A DNA stretch of 64,000 nucleotides, taken from the NCBI GenBank assembly GCA_000310025.1, contig FN648038.1, forward strand, positions 157,126-221,125. Reading direction: 5' to 3'. Position 1 is the first letter of the stretch. Each line of letters opens with the position of its first letter. Under the pieces are notes generated by a model. It was not told the DNA's origin and did no database searches. It was given only the letters and a program-made list of their open reading frames with translations. The DNA comes from Ectocarpus siliculosus (taxonomy: Eukaryota > Sar > Phaeophyceae > Ectocarpales > Ectocarpaceae). Below, one piece after another: positions 25,019 through 34,349 of the stretch. A program made the position numbers and the translations under genes.

Positions 25019-27119
25019 GCTTCAGAGAAACGAGGCACCCCGGCCCCCAGACAGGGTTGACAACGACGGTGTAGGGTGCAGACCTGGGTGGCACCAACGG
25101 ACGCATCGAGGGTATACAGGAATTGCAGGGACAGGCGGGAACTCTTCAACAAGGGGCTGCCATGCGGTTTCCGATGGTGTGAACTTCTAGAGTTATCGCG
25201 TTCATTTGCCGGGACACGCGAGAAAACCCATCGGGAAACTGTGTGAAAATTGTGGATATGATGAAATGAGTTCCAGCTCGTGGTGTCGGTTGAGCTCAGT
25301 CAGGTCCATGGTCTAATGACTACGGTATGTTACGCGTTTGTACCAAACCGGAGTCTTTCCTTGCAGATACAGTCACCTGCCCATCCTTACGGAAAATGCC
25401 GGGGGCAGAAGAGAGGGTCAGAGAGAAAAGGAACAATGAATGGGGGAGAACGTACGGTACGCAGCTGAGGGACAAGCTAGAGGACCAGAAGCCAGGCACG
25501 ACACTCTCCGCATGATTCAGACGCTGTTTCTCCTGCCCTGTAGCGGCGTGGTTGACCGTGCAGGCTAAGCGGGTGGGGGCAACGGAAACTTTCTGTCAGA
25601 TGGAAAAAAAATCAACACGACATCATCACAAACGCTATCCATGCATTCGAGCCTTTCGCTTGTCGATCGTTGCCTTGGCGCTGCTTGCAGTGGGCCAAGA
25701 GGTCTTACAAACACACCCGCCATCCTCCGAGATGCCTACTGTAGACATCAGTACCCGCGCTCTATTGAGTCGCCAGGGCTCACATCAGGAGGGGACAGAG
25801 AAATACAGAGAGGTACCAAATGCCATCTATGACCCTACAAGCCCTCGCACTTACCATTTTCACTGATCACTACAATCAACTTAATGCAGCTAGACGACTT
25901 GTCATTTCAAGGTCTACAAGGTTACCTGCCCTACCGGCCGCAGCGTGACCCCCCATCAACCCTTTCATGACTCTGTCTTTGGCCACCACCGTGTCGCGGG
26001 CTGCCCGCATGGCCTATGGGTGGAGATAGCTGTTGCGTCTACAGACAGTACTCATTGACTCTTCGTCTGCACTTGTGCCTCATTATTTTCTGCCGCGGAA
26101 AAAAAACGACGACGAAACGGTACCTACGTGTAGGCCCCAAGGGGTTAAAATTGTTGTATTGGTCAGCATGAAGTCTTCAACTACCAAGGTCTCTAAGCGC
26201 CGGTGCTACCTGTCGAGTGCAGCACCAGGGAGGTGAGGTGAGCAAAACAAATTCGCACACACGAAGGATATTTTCATCTTCCCTCTTCCCGCGCCCAGCG
26301 TGCACCCAAATGCATCCCTGGGCAGAGACCCCAGAGGACCACGAGGAGCCCCCTTCCTTGCGGATAAGGTCACCAGAATGAAATTGCTAGAATACTAGTG
26401 CCGGTAGCTGAGTCGCTGAGGACGAAGGGTTGAGTGAGATCGAAAGTGTAGGCGTTTTACCGCCATCTCATCCTACATGTGTTTTGGTATGTACGATGTC
26501 TTCGGGCAGATTTTGAGAAAAAAATTCTTTCTTCTGTTCTGCTTCGACCTACATACTCTGGCCAACCAAGCGATTGTTTCTTCGATTTCGCAACTCCCTC
26601 GGGACTACGCCAAAGACTGAAGACACAAACGACGCCAGATAAGTGTTGAATCGCCACCCCATGGCCCAAGCAGGGAAATAGGGATCGCATCGCCCATTTT
26701 TCATTATTATTGTGTTCACAATCTCAGTAAAGGGTCTTCAGCTTCACATGGATAGGCGCAAGGGTCGACCATCTCGATCCTCATGCCGAGGTTGGCCCGC
26801 TCTGTGACTTAAGCTCATCTGCTTCATGCTCGACGTCTCGTCACCACAAAAAGACCGGCAGACTTCTATCGCAGTCTGACCGCCTGCCCCATTGGGGGGC
26901 GGGGGACCAATCCACCCCCCTACTATAGTAGCTAATTTTCGAGAGCACAACAGTAGCGGAGGACTGCATGTCGTGGTAGTTTTGCCGTCCTCACATGTCT
27001 CTGACTCAATACCGGCGCGAGGGTTGTTTCTTTCGAAGCCGCTCACTCTGCAGATGATCACTCTGTGAGAAGTTTCATGCATGCGCGGCGATTCTGGCCT
27101 TGCTGGGCACCTCGGCTCT
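25019..27119. other. Intergenic stretch upstream of the 12-exon gene
   Basis: The left end is the presumed 5' flank and promoter of the glycosyltransferase-like gene starting at 25018; no TATA-like or other site stands out. A TGGTCTAATGACTACGGTATG word at 25309 resembles the tRNA-like end of repeat R1. No coding segment is supported. Confidence 0.35.
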
Positions 27120-27395
27120 TCATGGGCAACCCCAACACCATGTCATTGCGGCGTAAGATTGTTCGCGAAAGAATCCCCAAGGATTTTGTTGCAAGAAGGG
27201 AAAATTCGAAAATTCGTCCTCCGCCGGTCGCCTGCATTTCATGTCTATGCTGCGAAAACAGAGGTGAGGAAAGAAGGAAAGGAGACTTGTTGAAGGTACT
27301 CACGTGGAAAGACCTGGCTTTGCCTTTCCCCTTTTCCCCTTCGAGGTGCGCTTTGTGGTTGGGGTTCCAGAAGTGCTGGCGGTGGTGGTCGCCAC
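27120..27395 (-). CDS. Possible small gene of unknown function, two 3' exons
   Basis: An exon at 27304-27395 (acceptor CTTCCACAG, donor CCAC|GTGAGT) joins in phase 2 to an exon at 27120-27249 (acceptor TTTTCGCAG). The joined frame stays open and stops at 27120. The first encodes a Thr/Ser/Lys-rich segment containing TKRTSKGKRGKAKP. The second encodes KCRRPAEDEFSNF and ends AMTWCWGCP. Good splice sites with consistent phase and a low-repeat composition argue for a real gene, but the upstream exon is not identified and I recognise no family. It could also be an untranslated or non-coding transcript. Confidence 0.35.
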
Positions 27396-27880
27396 CTGTG
27401 GAAGGGCACGAGCGAAGGGCACGAATGGAAGCGGGTCGGTCCTCAAAGTGTTGTGTAGGAGAGAACGGTCGCATAGTGATGAAAAAAAAAAGAAAAAGCG
27501 AACGTGTACTTGCACATCGTCGTCGATTCTGAAGCAGCTCGTCACGGCGAAGCGGCGGCGTTAGGCCTACTATCAAATCGACACGATAACTCAAGAGCGC
27601 CGATGGCGCCGCAGCGGGCGTAATTCGGCCTCCCCCTTCGCGGAGCCTGCGGGAGGCCCTCCCTCCCTCCGCAACACCCGGCCGCCGCGGGGTCTGGGCA
27701 CTGAGCGCCGGCCGAGCTGCCCGCGTCGTCGAAACCGCTCCAGTCCAAACGGCGTGTTCGTGCCTGCATCTGCCCCCTCCGACCACTTTGCGCGGGACTG
27801 TGAAGAAGCGCTCTGTGATTGGCCCACAAGAAACACTTCTTCTGCTTCTGCTAAGTGTAGTTGGCGTGGAATGTGCATCT
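27396..27880. other. GC-rich, CpG-dense stretch, likely promoter or first-exon region
   Basis: The part from about 27540 to 27830 is markedly richer in G, C and CpG than its surroundings. It lies directly upstream of the possible small minus-strand gene. Several overlapping minus-strand frames run through it, as expected from composition alone, so I cannot pick a start codon. Confidence 0.3.
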
Positions 27881-28362
27881 ACTGGCGGTGTACTTCAGCG
27901 ATGGTGCATAGGCGTACCGTGTGCTCGTGTGAAGCTGCGATACGTGCACTCGTCGGTGCATGATTCCTGCTGCTCCATCGCGGCTGAGATGTGGTCCGTG
28001 CGGAGTATGCCCTTTGTCCGCCAACTGCTGCGTACATCAGACAAGATCACCTACGGATCATCCTCGCAGTCTCATCACACATAGCTAAATATTCAATATC
28101 ATCGCACATCAATAGAGCAAGGGATTTTTAGCTCATGCTCAACTCGCGCACTGCGGCCAATAAATCGAGTCGTACGTCCCGCGACGACATCGTGTGAGTA
28201 TTAGACTTAACTACAACTACTGTATATCCGAGCCCTGGGATGCAAGAGTTCAATCACTGTAGCACTTTCAAATCAAGACGTTTATCTTCGGTACATCCGT
28301 CTGCGGTCGATCGCCTGAGACTATTTTTTTCGCCGGTCTTCGCCCGCCGGAGCGGGGCAGTC
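27881..28362. other. Intergenic stretch, nothing seen
   Basis: Short frames only; no repeat, domain or splice pattern that I could support. Confidence 0.3.
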
Positions 28363-28640
28363 TTCTCTCGATTACAACGCCCTTGTAGCGAGCTCGAGAC
28401 TCCAAAGGCGAGTAGAGTTACAGCACGGTGAACTCACGCAACATTTTTTTCAGTAATTGAGCTAGACGTTGTGGTGGTGCGGTAAATCGGTTTTGGTCGA
28501 TTTTATATGATGTTAAAACCTATTTTTCGGTTGTCTTCGCCAACCTTACCGTACCAATCTCAACATCACAACAACGCCCCTGTCACAAGCTCGAGACTCC
28601 AAGGGCGAGGCGAGTTACCTCACCGTGAAGTATGCTTAAG
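28363..28640. repeat. Direct repeat pair of about 65 bases
   Basis: The segments at about 28366-28431 and 28565-28630 share CAACGCCC, GAGCTCGAGACTCCAA, GGCGAG, GAGTTAC and CACGGTGAA/CACCGTGAA in the same order, about 200 bases apart. They may be ends of a small insertion or a decayed tandem duplication. Confidence 0.6.
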
Positions 28641-28801
28641 CCTCCTGCACAAGGACGAATCTACGCACGGCACTGTCACCTCTAAAGAATCGTGCAGCTC
28701 GTTGGACAAGGCATTGTTGGAGAAATCTTCTGATACTAAAATCCAACACAAAGAAAAACAACAACCTTCCCGCCAGGGCTAGGTGGTGCTTTCTGCTCTC
28801 A

Positions 28802-29206
28802 TCAGTAGGCGCCACCGTGAAGAGGCATCGTGTGTGCTGGCGCGTTCAGGTTTACTACTGGAGCTGAAATATCGAAGGTCGCAGCAGCCTCTGAAAACAG
28901 CCCGAAATCTGCGCCGGAACCAAGCGGAATCCAACATTTGTCACAGCCGTGCTCACCGCCACGGACCGTAAACCCCTGAACGGAGGGTTGTCCGCAGTAG
29001 CGAGTGTCATCAGCAGTAACCCCGCAGTTCAGGAGACTGGAATCAGTGGCGGCGAGCACGGCTGTGACAAATGTTGGATTCCGCTTGGTTCCAGCGCAGA
29101 TTTCGGGCTATTTTCAGAGACTCCTCCGACTTTCGATATTTCAGCTCCCGTAGCAAACCTAAATACCAGCACACACGACACCTCGTTTCACGGTGTCCAC
29201 TACTGA
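28802..29206. repeat. Foldback element 3 with mirrored peptide-coding arms
   Basis: The left arm (about 28804-28962) and right arm (about 29043-29204) are reverse complements with roughly 85 percent match and a loop of about 80 bases. Each arm, read outwards, encodes an 85-codon frame (28802-29059 minus and 28949-29206 plus). Both contain GGEHGCDKCWIPLGS, ADFGLFSE and FDISAPV and end in HG-Y. The 51 arm codons align without any indel. The peptide is not one I recognise; a CxxC (CDKC) is the only motif. It may be a captured gene fragment in a foldback transposon. Confidence 0.7.
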
Positions 29207-29565
29207 TGACAATAGAATCCACTCACCACCTAACTCGCAACACTGACCATATTTGAGCGTCTGCCGTTTTGGCTCTTTCGACTTGAATTTAGAATGGAGG
29301 TGTGCTTTATCTTGATTTCAAAGGAGGCAAGTGGGAGTAGACGTGAAGTCAATGTTTTGAGTAGCCTCCCTCTACTGCCGCCCTGTGCGAGAATCAACGA
29401 TTTCTGTTTTTCGCGATTCCTTCCGACTGGTCTTGTGTGTCTGTTGTGCATTTTTTGGTGACCTTGCGATTGTTTTCAACTTGGTCAACATCAAACTTAT
29501 TTTGCTGCCATGCCTTCAACACTGACGACAGTTATGTTGCGGTACACTACATGCCGTAATAGTGG

Positions 29566-29632
29566 GAGAGATGACACCGGGTGCGATCGCTTATTTAGAT
29601 GTTTGTTCCTCGGGTTATTTATCGCACCCCCC
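29566..29632. repeat. Fragment of the CACCGGGTG hairpin family
   Basis: The words GAGAGATGACACCGGGTGCG, ATCGC and, after an AT-rich spacer, TTATCGCACCCCCCACC match the ends of the family best seen at 31939-31979. Confidence 0.45.
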
Positions 29633-29647
29633 ACCCCCCTCGAAGAC

Positions 29648-30019
29648 GACAAGTTCAAATGTGATTGCGGCTTCGAATGCGAAGACCGTGTTCATGTAGT
29701 CGCGGAATGTCTGTGGTACGAAGAGGAGAGGGAAGTGTACATGACTGAGCTGGGAAAAATAGAAGGGAGGTACAGGGAGATGTTTGAGGCATGGAATAGA
29801 GAGGAGAGGACGGTAGCTGTACTGGGGAGCAGGACGTGGTTTGAAAAGGCGGGAAGGGATATCGTTAGGATAGACAGACTGGGGAAGACATTTTTGAGCC
29901 ACCTTTGGCAAAGTAGGAAGGAACGATTGGCCATCGGTGATCGGTCCTGTGGGAACAATGCTCCGTCCTCTCGAGGACGCGTGGTCAATGGTCTAACCGC
30001 TAAGGCATGCAAAACATAA
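29648..30019 (+). pseudogene. LINE-type reverse transcriptase C-terminal fragment
   Basis: The frame encodes KCDCGFECEDRVHVVAEC followed by LWYEEEREVYMTELGKIE and a basic segment ending near 30019. The C-x-C ... H ... C spacing with an ECxxYxxER-like continuation is typical of the zinc-binding tail after the reverse transcriptase domain in non-LTR retrotransposons. No reverse transcriptase or endonuclease domain is found upstream, so this is a 5'-truncated relic, as is usual for LINE copies. The first part of the same open frame (29510-29647) is not related and contains the hairpin-family fragment. Confidence 0.55.
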
Positions 30020-30035
30020 GAGTACGCCCCTCGGT

Positions 30036-30161
30036 GTGTTTGTCATCGGGGTTGGGTTTTCGTCGCGTGGCAACGACGTTGTAAACCAAGCCCCCCCCCC
30101 CCCGGTGTTTGCCATCGGGGTTGGGTTTTCGTCGCTTGGCAGCGATGTTGTAAAACAAGCC
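30036..30161. repeat. Tandem duplication of about 60 bases with a C-run between copies
   Basis: Two copies of GGTGTTTG-CATCGGGG, TTGGGTTTTCGTCGC, TGGCA-CGA-GTTGTAAA-C lie at 30036-30089 and 30104-30161, separated by a run of C. They directly precede repeat R1 copy 2. Confidence 0.75.
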
Positions 30162-30177
30162 GATCACTTCGTGAGCT

Positions 30178-30616
30178 CGACAAACAGGTTACCGCTTTTT
30201 TTTTTGCCTTTGGTTTGTTTTTTCACCGTAACCATGAATGGTGGTCGAGCAGATTGTGTTGTGCGGGGTCGATGATCCTCACTCCGCGCAAAGGGGGTAA
30301 TCGCACCACGTTGTGTTAAGTTGGTCAAGCGCCCTTTGAGGCAGTTACACAGTGCTTACAACTGTCTCTGGAAGTGAAAGGACCAGAAAATATATTAAGT
30401 CATACGCAGCTGTCATCCGTACGCAAGGAAGTAAGCACAAGATGCCAAACACCCTTACCAGGATGCAGCGCACCCTTCATGCGACTCGCCGAATACCTCA
30501 CGGCGCTTCGCGCTTGGTGATGTGAGAGCCTGGTCCAGTGAGAACCCGGCGTGCTCCGTCCCGGCTTTGTAGGGATGCAAGGTCAATGGTCTAACGACTA
30601 CGGCATGCTCGACTAT
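30178..30616 (-). repeat. Dispersed repeat R1, copy 2
   Basis: This matches 4371-4815 in the opposite orientation over nearly its whole length, with point differences only. It ends with TGGTCTAACGACTACGGCAT and a C-run. The following bases to 30704 look like badly called sequence and are treated with the gap. Confidence 0.75.
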
Positions 30617-30704
30617 GAGTACACCCCCCCCCCCCCCCCCCGGGCCCTATTTCCCAACGGGGCCCTCTCCCGGAAATGGGAATAATTTCTTTAGGTTTAC
30701 TAAG

Positions 30705-30804
30705 NNNNNNNNNNNNNNNNNNNNNNNNNNNNNNNNNNNNNNNNNNNNNNNNNNNNNNNNNNNNNNNNNNNNNNNNNNNNNNNNNNNNNNNNNNNNNNNN
30801 NNNN
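30705..30804. other. Assembly gap of exactly 100 N
   Basis: The run is exactly 100 N, the conventional placeholder for a gap of unknown size. Sequence on both sides is of visibly poor quality; see the following entry. Confidence 0.98.
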
Positions 30805-31335
30805 GCTGGAAAAACGGGTTCCCGTTTTTTTTTTTGCTTTGGGTTTGTTTTTTCCCGGAACCCATAAATGGTGGTGGACCAGATTTTTTTGTGGGGGGTG
30901 GATGATCCTCATTCCGGGAAAGGGGGGTAATCGCCCCACGTTGTGTAAAGTGGGTCAAGCCCCTTTGGGGGCAGTTACCCAGGGTTTAAAATTGTTTTGG
31001 GAAGGAAAAGGCCCAAAAAATTTTTTAATTCATACGCGGTTTTCATCCGTACGCAGGGAAGAAAGCCCAAGATCCCAAACCCCCTTCCCGGGAGGCGGGG
31101 CCCCCTTCATGGGATTCGCGAAATCCCCCAGGGGGTTTCGCGTTGGGGGAGGGGGGACCTGGGTCCAGGGAAACCCGGGGGGGTTCCGTCCGGGTTTTGT
31201 GGGGAGGAAAGGTAAAGGGTTTAAGGATTAGGGCATGTTGGATTAGGAGTACCCCCCCCCCCCCCCCCCCGGTGCCATATCTCCGACCGGTGCCATCTCG
31301 CGGAAATGGTAATAATTCATTAGGTTATACTAAGG
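30805..31335. repeat. Probable false duplication: poor-quality second read of 30178-30704
   Basis: 30805-31250 follows 30178-30616 base by base in order, with differences concentrated as single bases overwritten by their neighbour (for example CAGCTGTCATCCGTACG against CGGTTTTCATCCGTACG). Conversely, the bad sequence at 30616-30704 just left of the gap follows the clean 31252-31335 in the same way, both ending TACTAAG. The two flanks therefore look like the overlapping ends of one locus rather than two repeats. Confidence 0.75.
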
Positions 31336-31440
31336 CACCCCGGTGTCATCTCTCCGACCGGTGCCACCTCCAATGAAATACACACGGGTGTTGTATGCAC
31401 GCACCTCGGTGCCATCTCCCCGACCGGTACCATAGTACTG
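31261..31440. repeat. Cluster of GGTGCCATCTC / CCGACCGGTGCC units
   Basis: Three unit pairs of the type GGTGCCATCTC-CCGACCGG occur at about 31271, 31336 and 31411 with short AT-rich spacers. They are the same words that bound the hairpin elements at 9.7 and 10.6 kb. This looks like nested or tandem insertion of ends of one family. Confidence 0.65.
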
Positions 31441-31938
31441 ATACCAGTGTAGGCATACCCACGCACACACACAGTCTTCTGCACACGCTAAATAGTTGAC
31501 AAAGCTATTGATCAGTATAGGACCGTTGTTGATAGTTGGAGCCACCCCGGTAACGGCAACATAGGCTGGTACGTAACAGCTTTCCATGCGGCGAGAGGTC
31601 TTGCGATTCAAGGCGAGTTCGGCAATGGCGTGACAAGGATAACAACCGATGTGGTTTCCATCTGAGCCACCGGTACTACGGTATCAGGCTGTCTTCCGCT
31701 TTCGTTTCGGTCTTCCTCTGCGGATACCAGTACGTACGCAGCAGTACAATAGTTTCACGTGGTGTGAGGTGGGGTAGGGTGCGGCTTGTACCTTGTGTGT
31801 TTGGTTGTGTACGGTTTGCAACCTCCATATCGCGACCATGCAAACGAGTGGGGCTCCGTTGACACGGTCCCCACGTGCAAAAAGGTACGTACATGTACCT
31901 CATTCCGGCAGCTGAAAAGAAGCTCAGTCTTGGATTTG

Positions 31939-31979
31939 GGGGTCGGTGAGATCGCACCGGGTGTGATCTCACCGACCCC
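31939..31979. repeat. Near-perfect hairpin, core of the CACCGGGTG family
   Basis: GGGGTCGGTGAGATC on the left pairs exactly with GATCTCACCGACCCC on the right across a centre reading GCACCGGGTGT, giving a stem of at least 15 base pairs. The copy at 9760-9815 has the same layout with mismatches. Could act as a terminal hairpin of a small mobile element. Confidence 0.75.
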
Positions 31980-32023
31980 GGTGCGTAAATCGAATTAAGT
32001 CATGCCGTTCTTGGATTTTCTTG

Positions 32024-32092
32024 CGCACCCCGGTGCCATCTCCCCGACCGGCGCCATCTCCCCGACCGGTGCCATCTCTCTGACTATTACGG
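32024..32092. repeat. Tandem CCATCTCCCCGACCGG units
   Basis: Three consecutive units GGTGCCATCTCCCCGACCGG, GCGCCATCTCCCCGACCGG and GTGCCATCTCTCTGAC follow a GCACCCC start. They belong to the same family as the cluster at 31261. Confidence 0.7.
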
Positions 32093-32958
32093 TACAGCAG
32101 TTGTATTGCTCGCGTGTGTTCTGTTTTGCCGCTGTAGACTTCTCTATCGTACGGAAAGCTAAGCGCAGCAACTACGCGCTCCACAACAACACGGTACGTT
32201 TGGGTCATCCGGAGTAGGTAGGTGTGTGTATCCCTCCTGGTTCTACGGCGTAGCCGCGGTTGATGATGCCTGCCGTGTGTGGTGGTTCGAAAGGACCCTG
32301 CCGTCAGTTGGTGGTCCGTCAAGTCAAGGCCAAAGGCGGTGTTGTTTCCGAGCTCTCTGTTGGCCCGGGAATTTTCATTTCCACCTGATTCTGTGGTTTC
32401 CAGACAAAATGCTTCCTATTTTTCTATTGTTTCGACGATGACCACGCCTTTGGGCGGTGACGCAGTCTCCCGGAAGTCTTTCATCGTAGATAAATGATGA
32501 TGTGATTTTACCATTTTACAGTGCTCGAACATTTCCACAGTTCTCTGCCCTCTGTCGGATACTTACTTACTGAGCTCAACCAGCCCAGCTCAACAAGCAA
32601 GAAAGTGCGGACCGAAGGGTACACGCAAAAACAATTCCGTACACATAGCCCCGGGGAGGGTGACTCATATCCGTCCGTATACATACATACATTGGACGTT
32701 GTTGTGTGGGGGTTGTTGTGTGGGGGGGTATTACTGCAGCCCGCCCTGTGTGACGAACGCGGCTGGCTCCGAATCATCATCACGGAGGGATTCTCCCCGA
32801 TATTTTGTCGTTGACCCAGTAGAGGACTACAGGGGATGTGTTGTAAAATGTAGGTTACCTATCTTACATGTTCTTGTACTTTGCACCAGCTGGCATCACT
32901 GATATAAATCATCAGTGTATAGACTTATAAAGACTCGACCACATCCCGTTCCACTGTG
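32093..32958. other. Intergenic stretch left of the retrotransposon
   Basis: No supported gene. A short GTTGTTGTGTGGGGG duplication occurs near 32700. Confidence 0.35.
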
Positions 32959-32963
32959 GGTAT
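32959..32963. repeat. Target-site duplication GGTAT, left copy
   Basis: GGTAT directly precedes the 5' LTR and is repeated directly after the 3' LTR at 38439-38443. A 5-base duplication is the usual size for Ty1/copia integration. Confidence 0.9.
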
Positions 32964-33201
32964 TGTTGGAGTAATTGCGGTACAAGAACGACTCTATTCT
33001 ACTGCATGGGTTTATGCGGTATTGTGAAGGCGTTGCCAAGTCTGTAACCGTCAGGTGAAGACAGCTTGGGCGTCTGTGTGGATAATAATATCACTCTGTG
33101 TGTTTGCCTACCTAACCTCGCATCACATGCCAGCTACTTTGTAGCCACAGCTGAAGGAATAGCTGTACAGCAACTGCAGTGACAGTGCTGTTGCCTCAAC
33201 A
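32964..33201 (+). repeat. 5' LTR of the copia element
   Basis: It starts TGTTGGAGTAATTGCGG and ends CCTCAACA, with the standard TG...CA ends, and is 238 bases long. The copy at 38200 differs by one extra T in a T-run. Confidence 0.95.
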
Positions 33202-33216
33202 GGTTTATGAGCCTCG
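33202..33216 (+). promoter_or_regulatory. Putative primer-binding site
   Basis: GGTTTATGAGCCTCG lies directly after the 5' LTR where the tRNA primer pairs. The sequence resembles sites used with initiator methionine tRNA in copia elements only loosely, so the primer is not assigned. Confidence 0.35.
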
Positions 33217-33259
33217 AGTTGCTCGAGCTAGTACACCAGAGTCACAAGCGTCGGTAAGC

Positions 33260-34349
33260 ATGGCTACCGGCTCGTCAGGCGAGATCCGAAGAGGATTCGC
33301 CAAGTTCAGTGGTGACCCAGGCGACTACGTCGGCTGGCGAACTCTGCAGACCTCCTTATTTATGGAGGACAAGCTGCACAAGGTTCTGTTGGGAGTGGAG
33401 AAAGCCCCTACGGATCCTGGACCAAGCGCTACGCCAAACCAGACTTTGGCATACCAAACTGCCCTGGAAGGATACCAGGACAAGAACGGACAGATCTTTA
33501 CCCGGCTGATGCTCGCTACATCTGAAACCGGGGGCTACCAGAGCGCGGCCTCACAGACTGTGCAGGCATACGCGCCTATCGGGTCTTCCTACAACGGAGA
33601 CGGTCGTGGAGCATTCCTCGCCCTGGAACGAAAGTACCAGGCCGCTGGGGTATACCGTACGCAGGAGCTGCACGAGAAGTTCATATCTTTGGCAGTTACT
33701 GCGGACCACGACTTTGATCCGGCCAATGGTTATTCAAGACATGCGCCGGATCTGCACGGAGCTAGCCGTGTATAACGACACGGTGGCTGACCACCGAAAG
33801 ACGTTCGCTTTCCTGAAAGCACTGCCGGACGACCACTACAAAGAGTTCAAGACAGGGCTGCTGTGCGGCCAGGCTGCTGGGAGCGTCTTGTCCTTCGAGG
33901 AGGTCGCCGACCGAGCCACTTCGTTCCACGCGATGCACATTCGTGGTAAAGTTGCCTCGAAGAACGCGTCCGGAAGCAGCAGCCGTGCGCTGAATACCGT
34001 CACACACGGTGGAGCGCGTTCTTTCCGTAAGGGCGGCGGTCATCATGGTCGTGGACGCGCGCAGCGCGGTGGACGCGGACGTGGCAGCTGGAACAACTCG
34101 TCGAACCGTAACAACGGGTCGTCGAGGGGGAACAACAGCAACGACCAGAACCATGGCGGCGCAACTTCTGGCAACGGAGCTGGTGGTGCGTCTTCCGACA
34201 ACCGGCCCTCTGGACGGCCAAACCACTCACAGCAAAGACGCGGGTACGACAGGGACGGCTTATGCAGTTACTGTCACAATTCTACGGAACACACCTGGAC
34301 GAACTGCCCCGCTTCGCGCCTCCAATGCCACGCGGTTTTCGAACCGTGA
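33260..34349 (+). pseudogene. gag: copia gag (capsid and zinc knuckle), frameshifted
   Basis: The likely start is the ATG at 33260, followed by the GFAKFSGDPGDYVGWR segment typical of copia gag N-termini. The frame shifts near 33730 and continues through MRRICTELAVYNDTV, an Arg/Gly/Asn-rich nucleic-acid-binding stretch and a zinc knuckle CSYCHNSTEHTWTNC (spacing C-x2-C-x5-H-x4-C, one longer than the usual C-x2-C-x4-H-x4-C). The frame stops at 34349, with the downstream frame taking over near a T-run at about 34335. Confidence 0.85.

Noticed and set aside
30615-30958. Open frames running through the N gap
   Set aside because: Translation through unknown bases and poor-quality flanks has no meaning.
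31261-32092. Regularly spaced short repeats considered as a CRISPR array
   Set aside because: Repeats are palindromic, of varying spacing and directly adjacent in places, spacers are not uniform, and the genome is eukaryotic.
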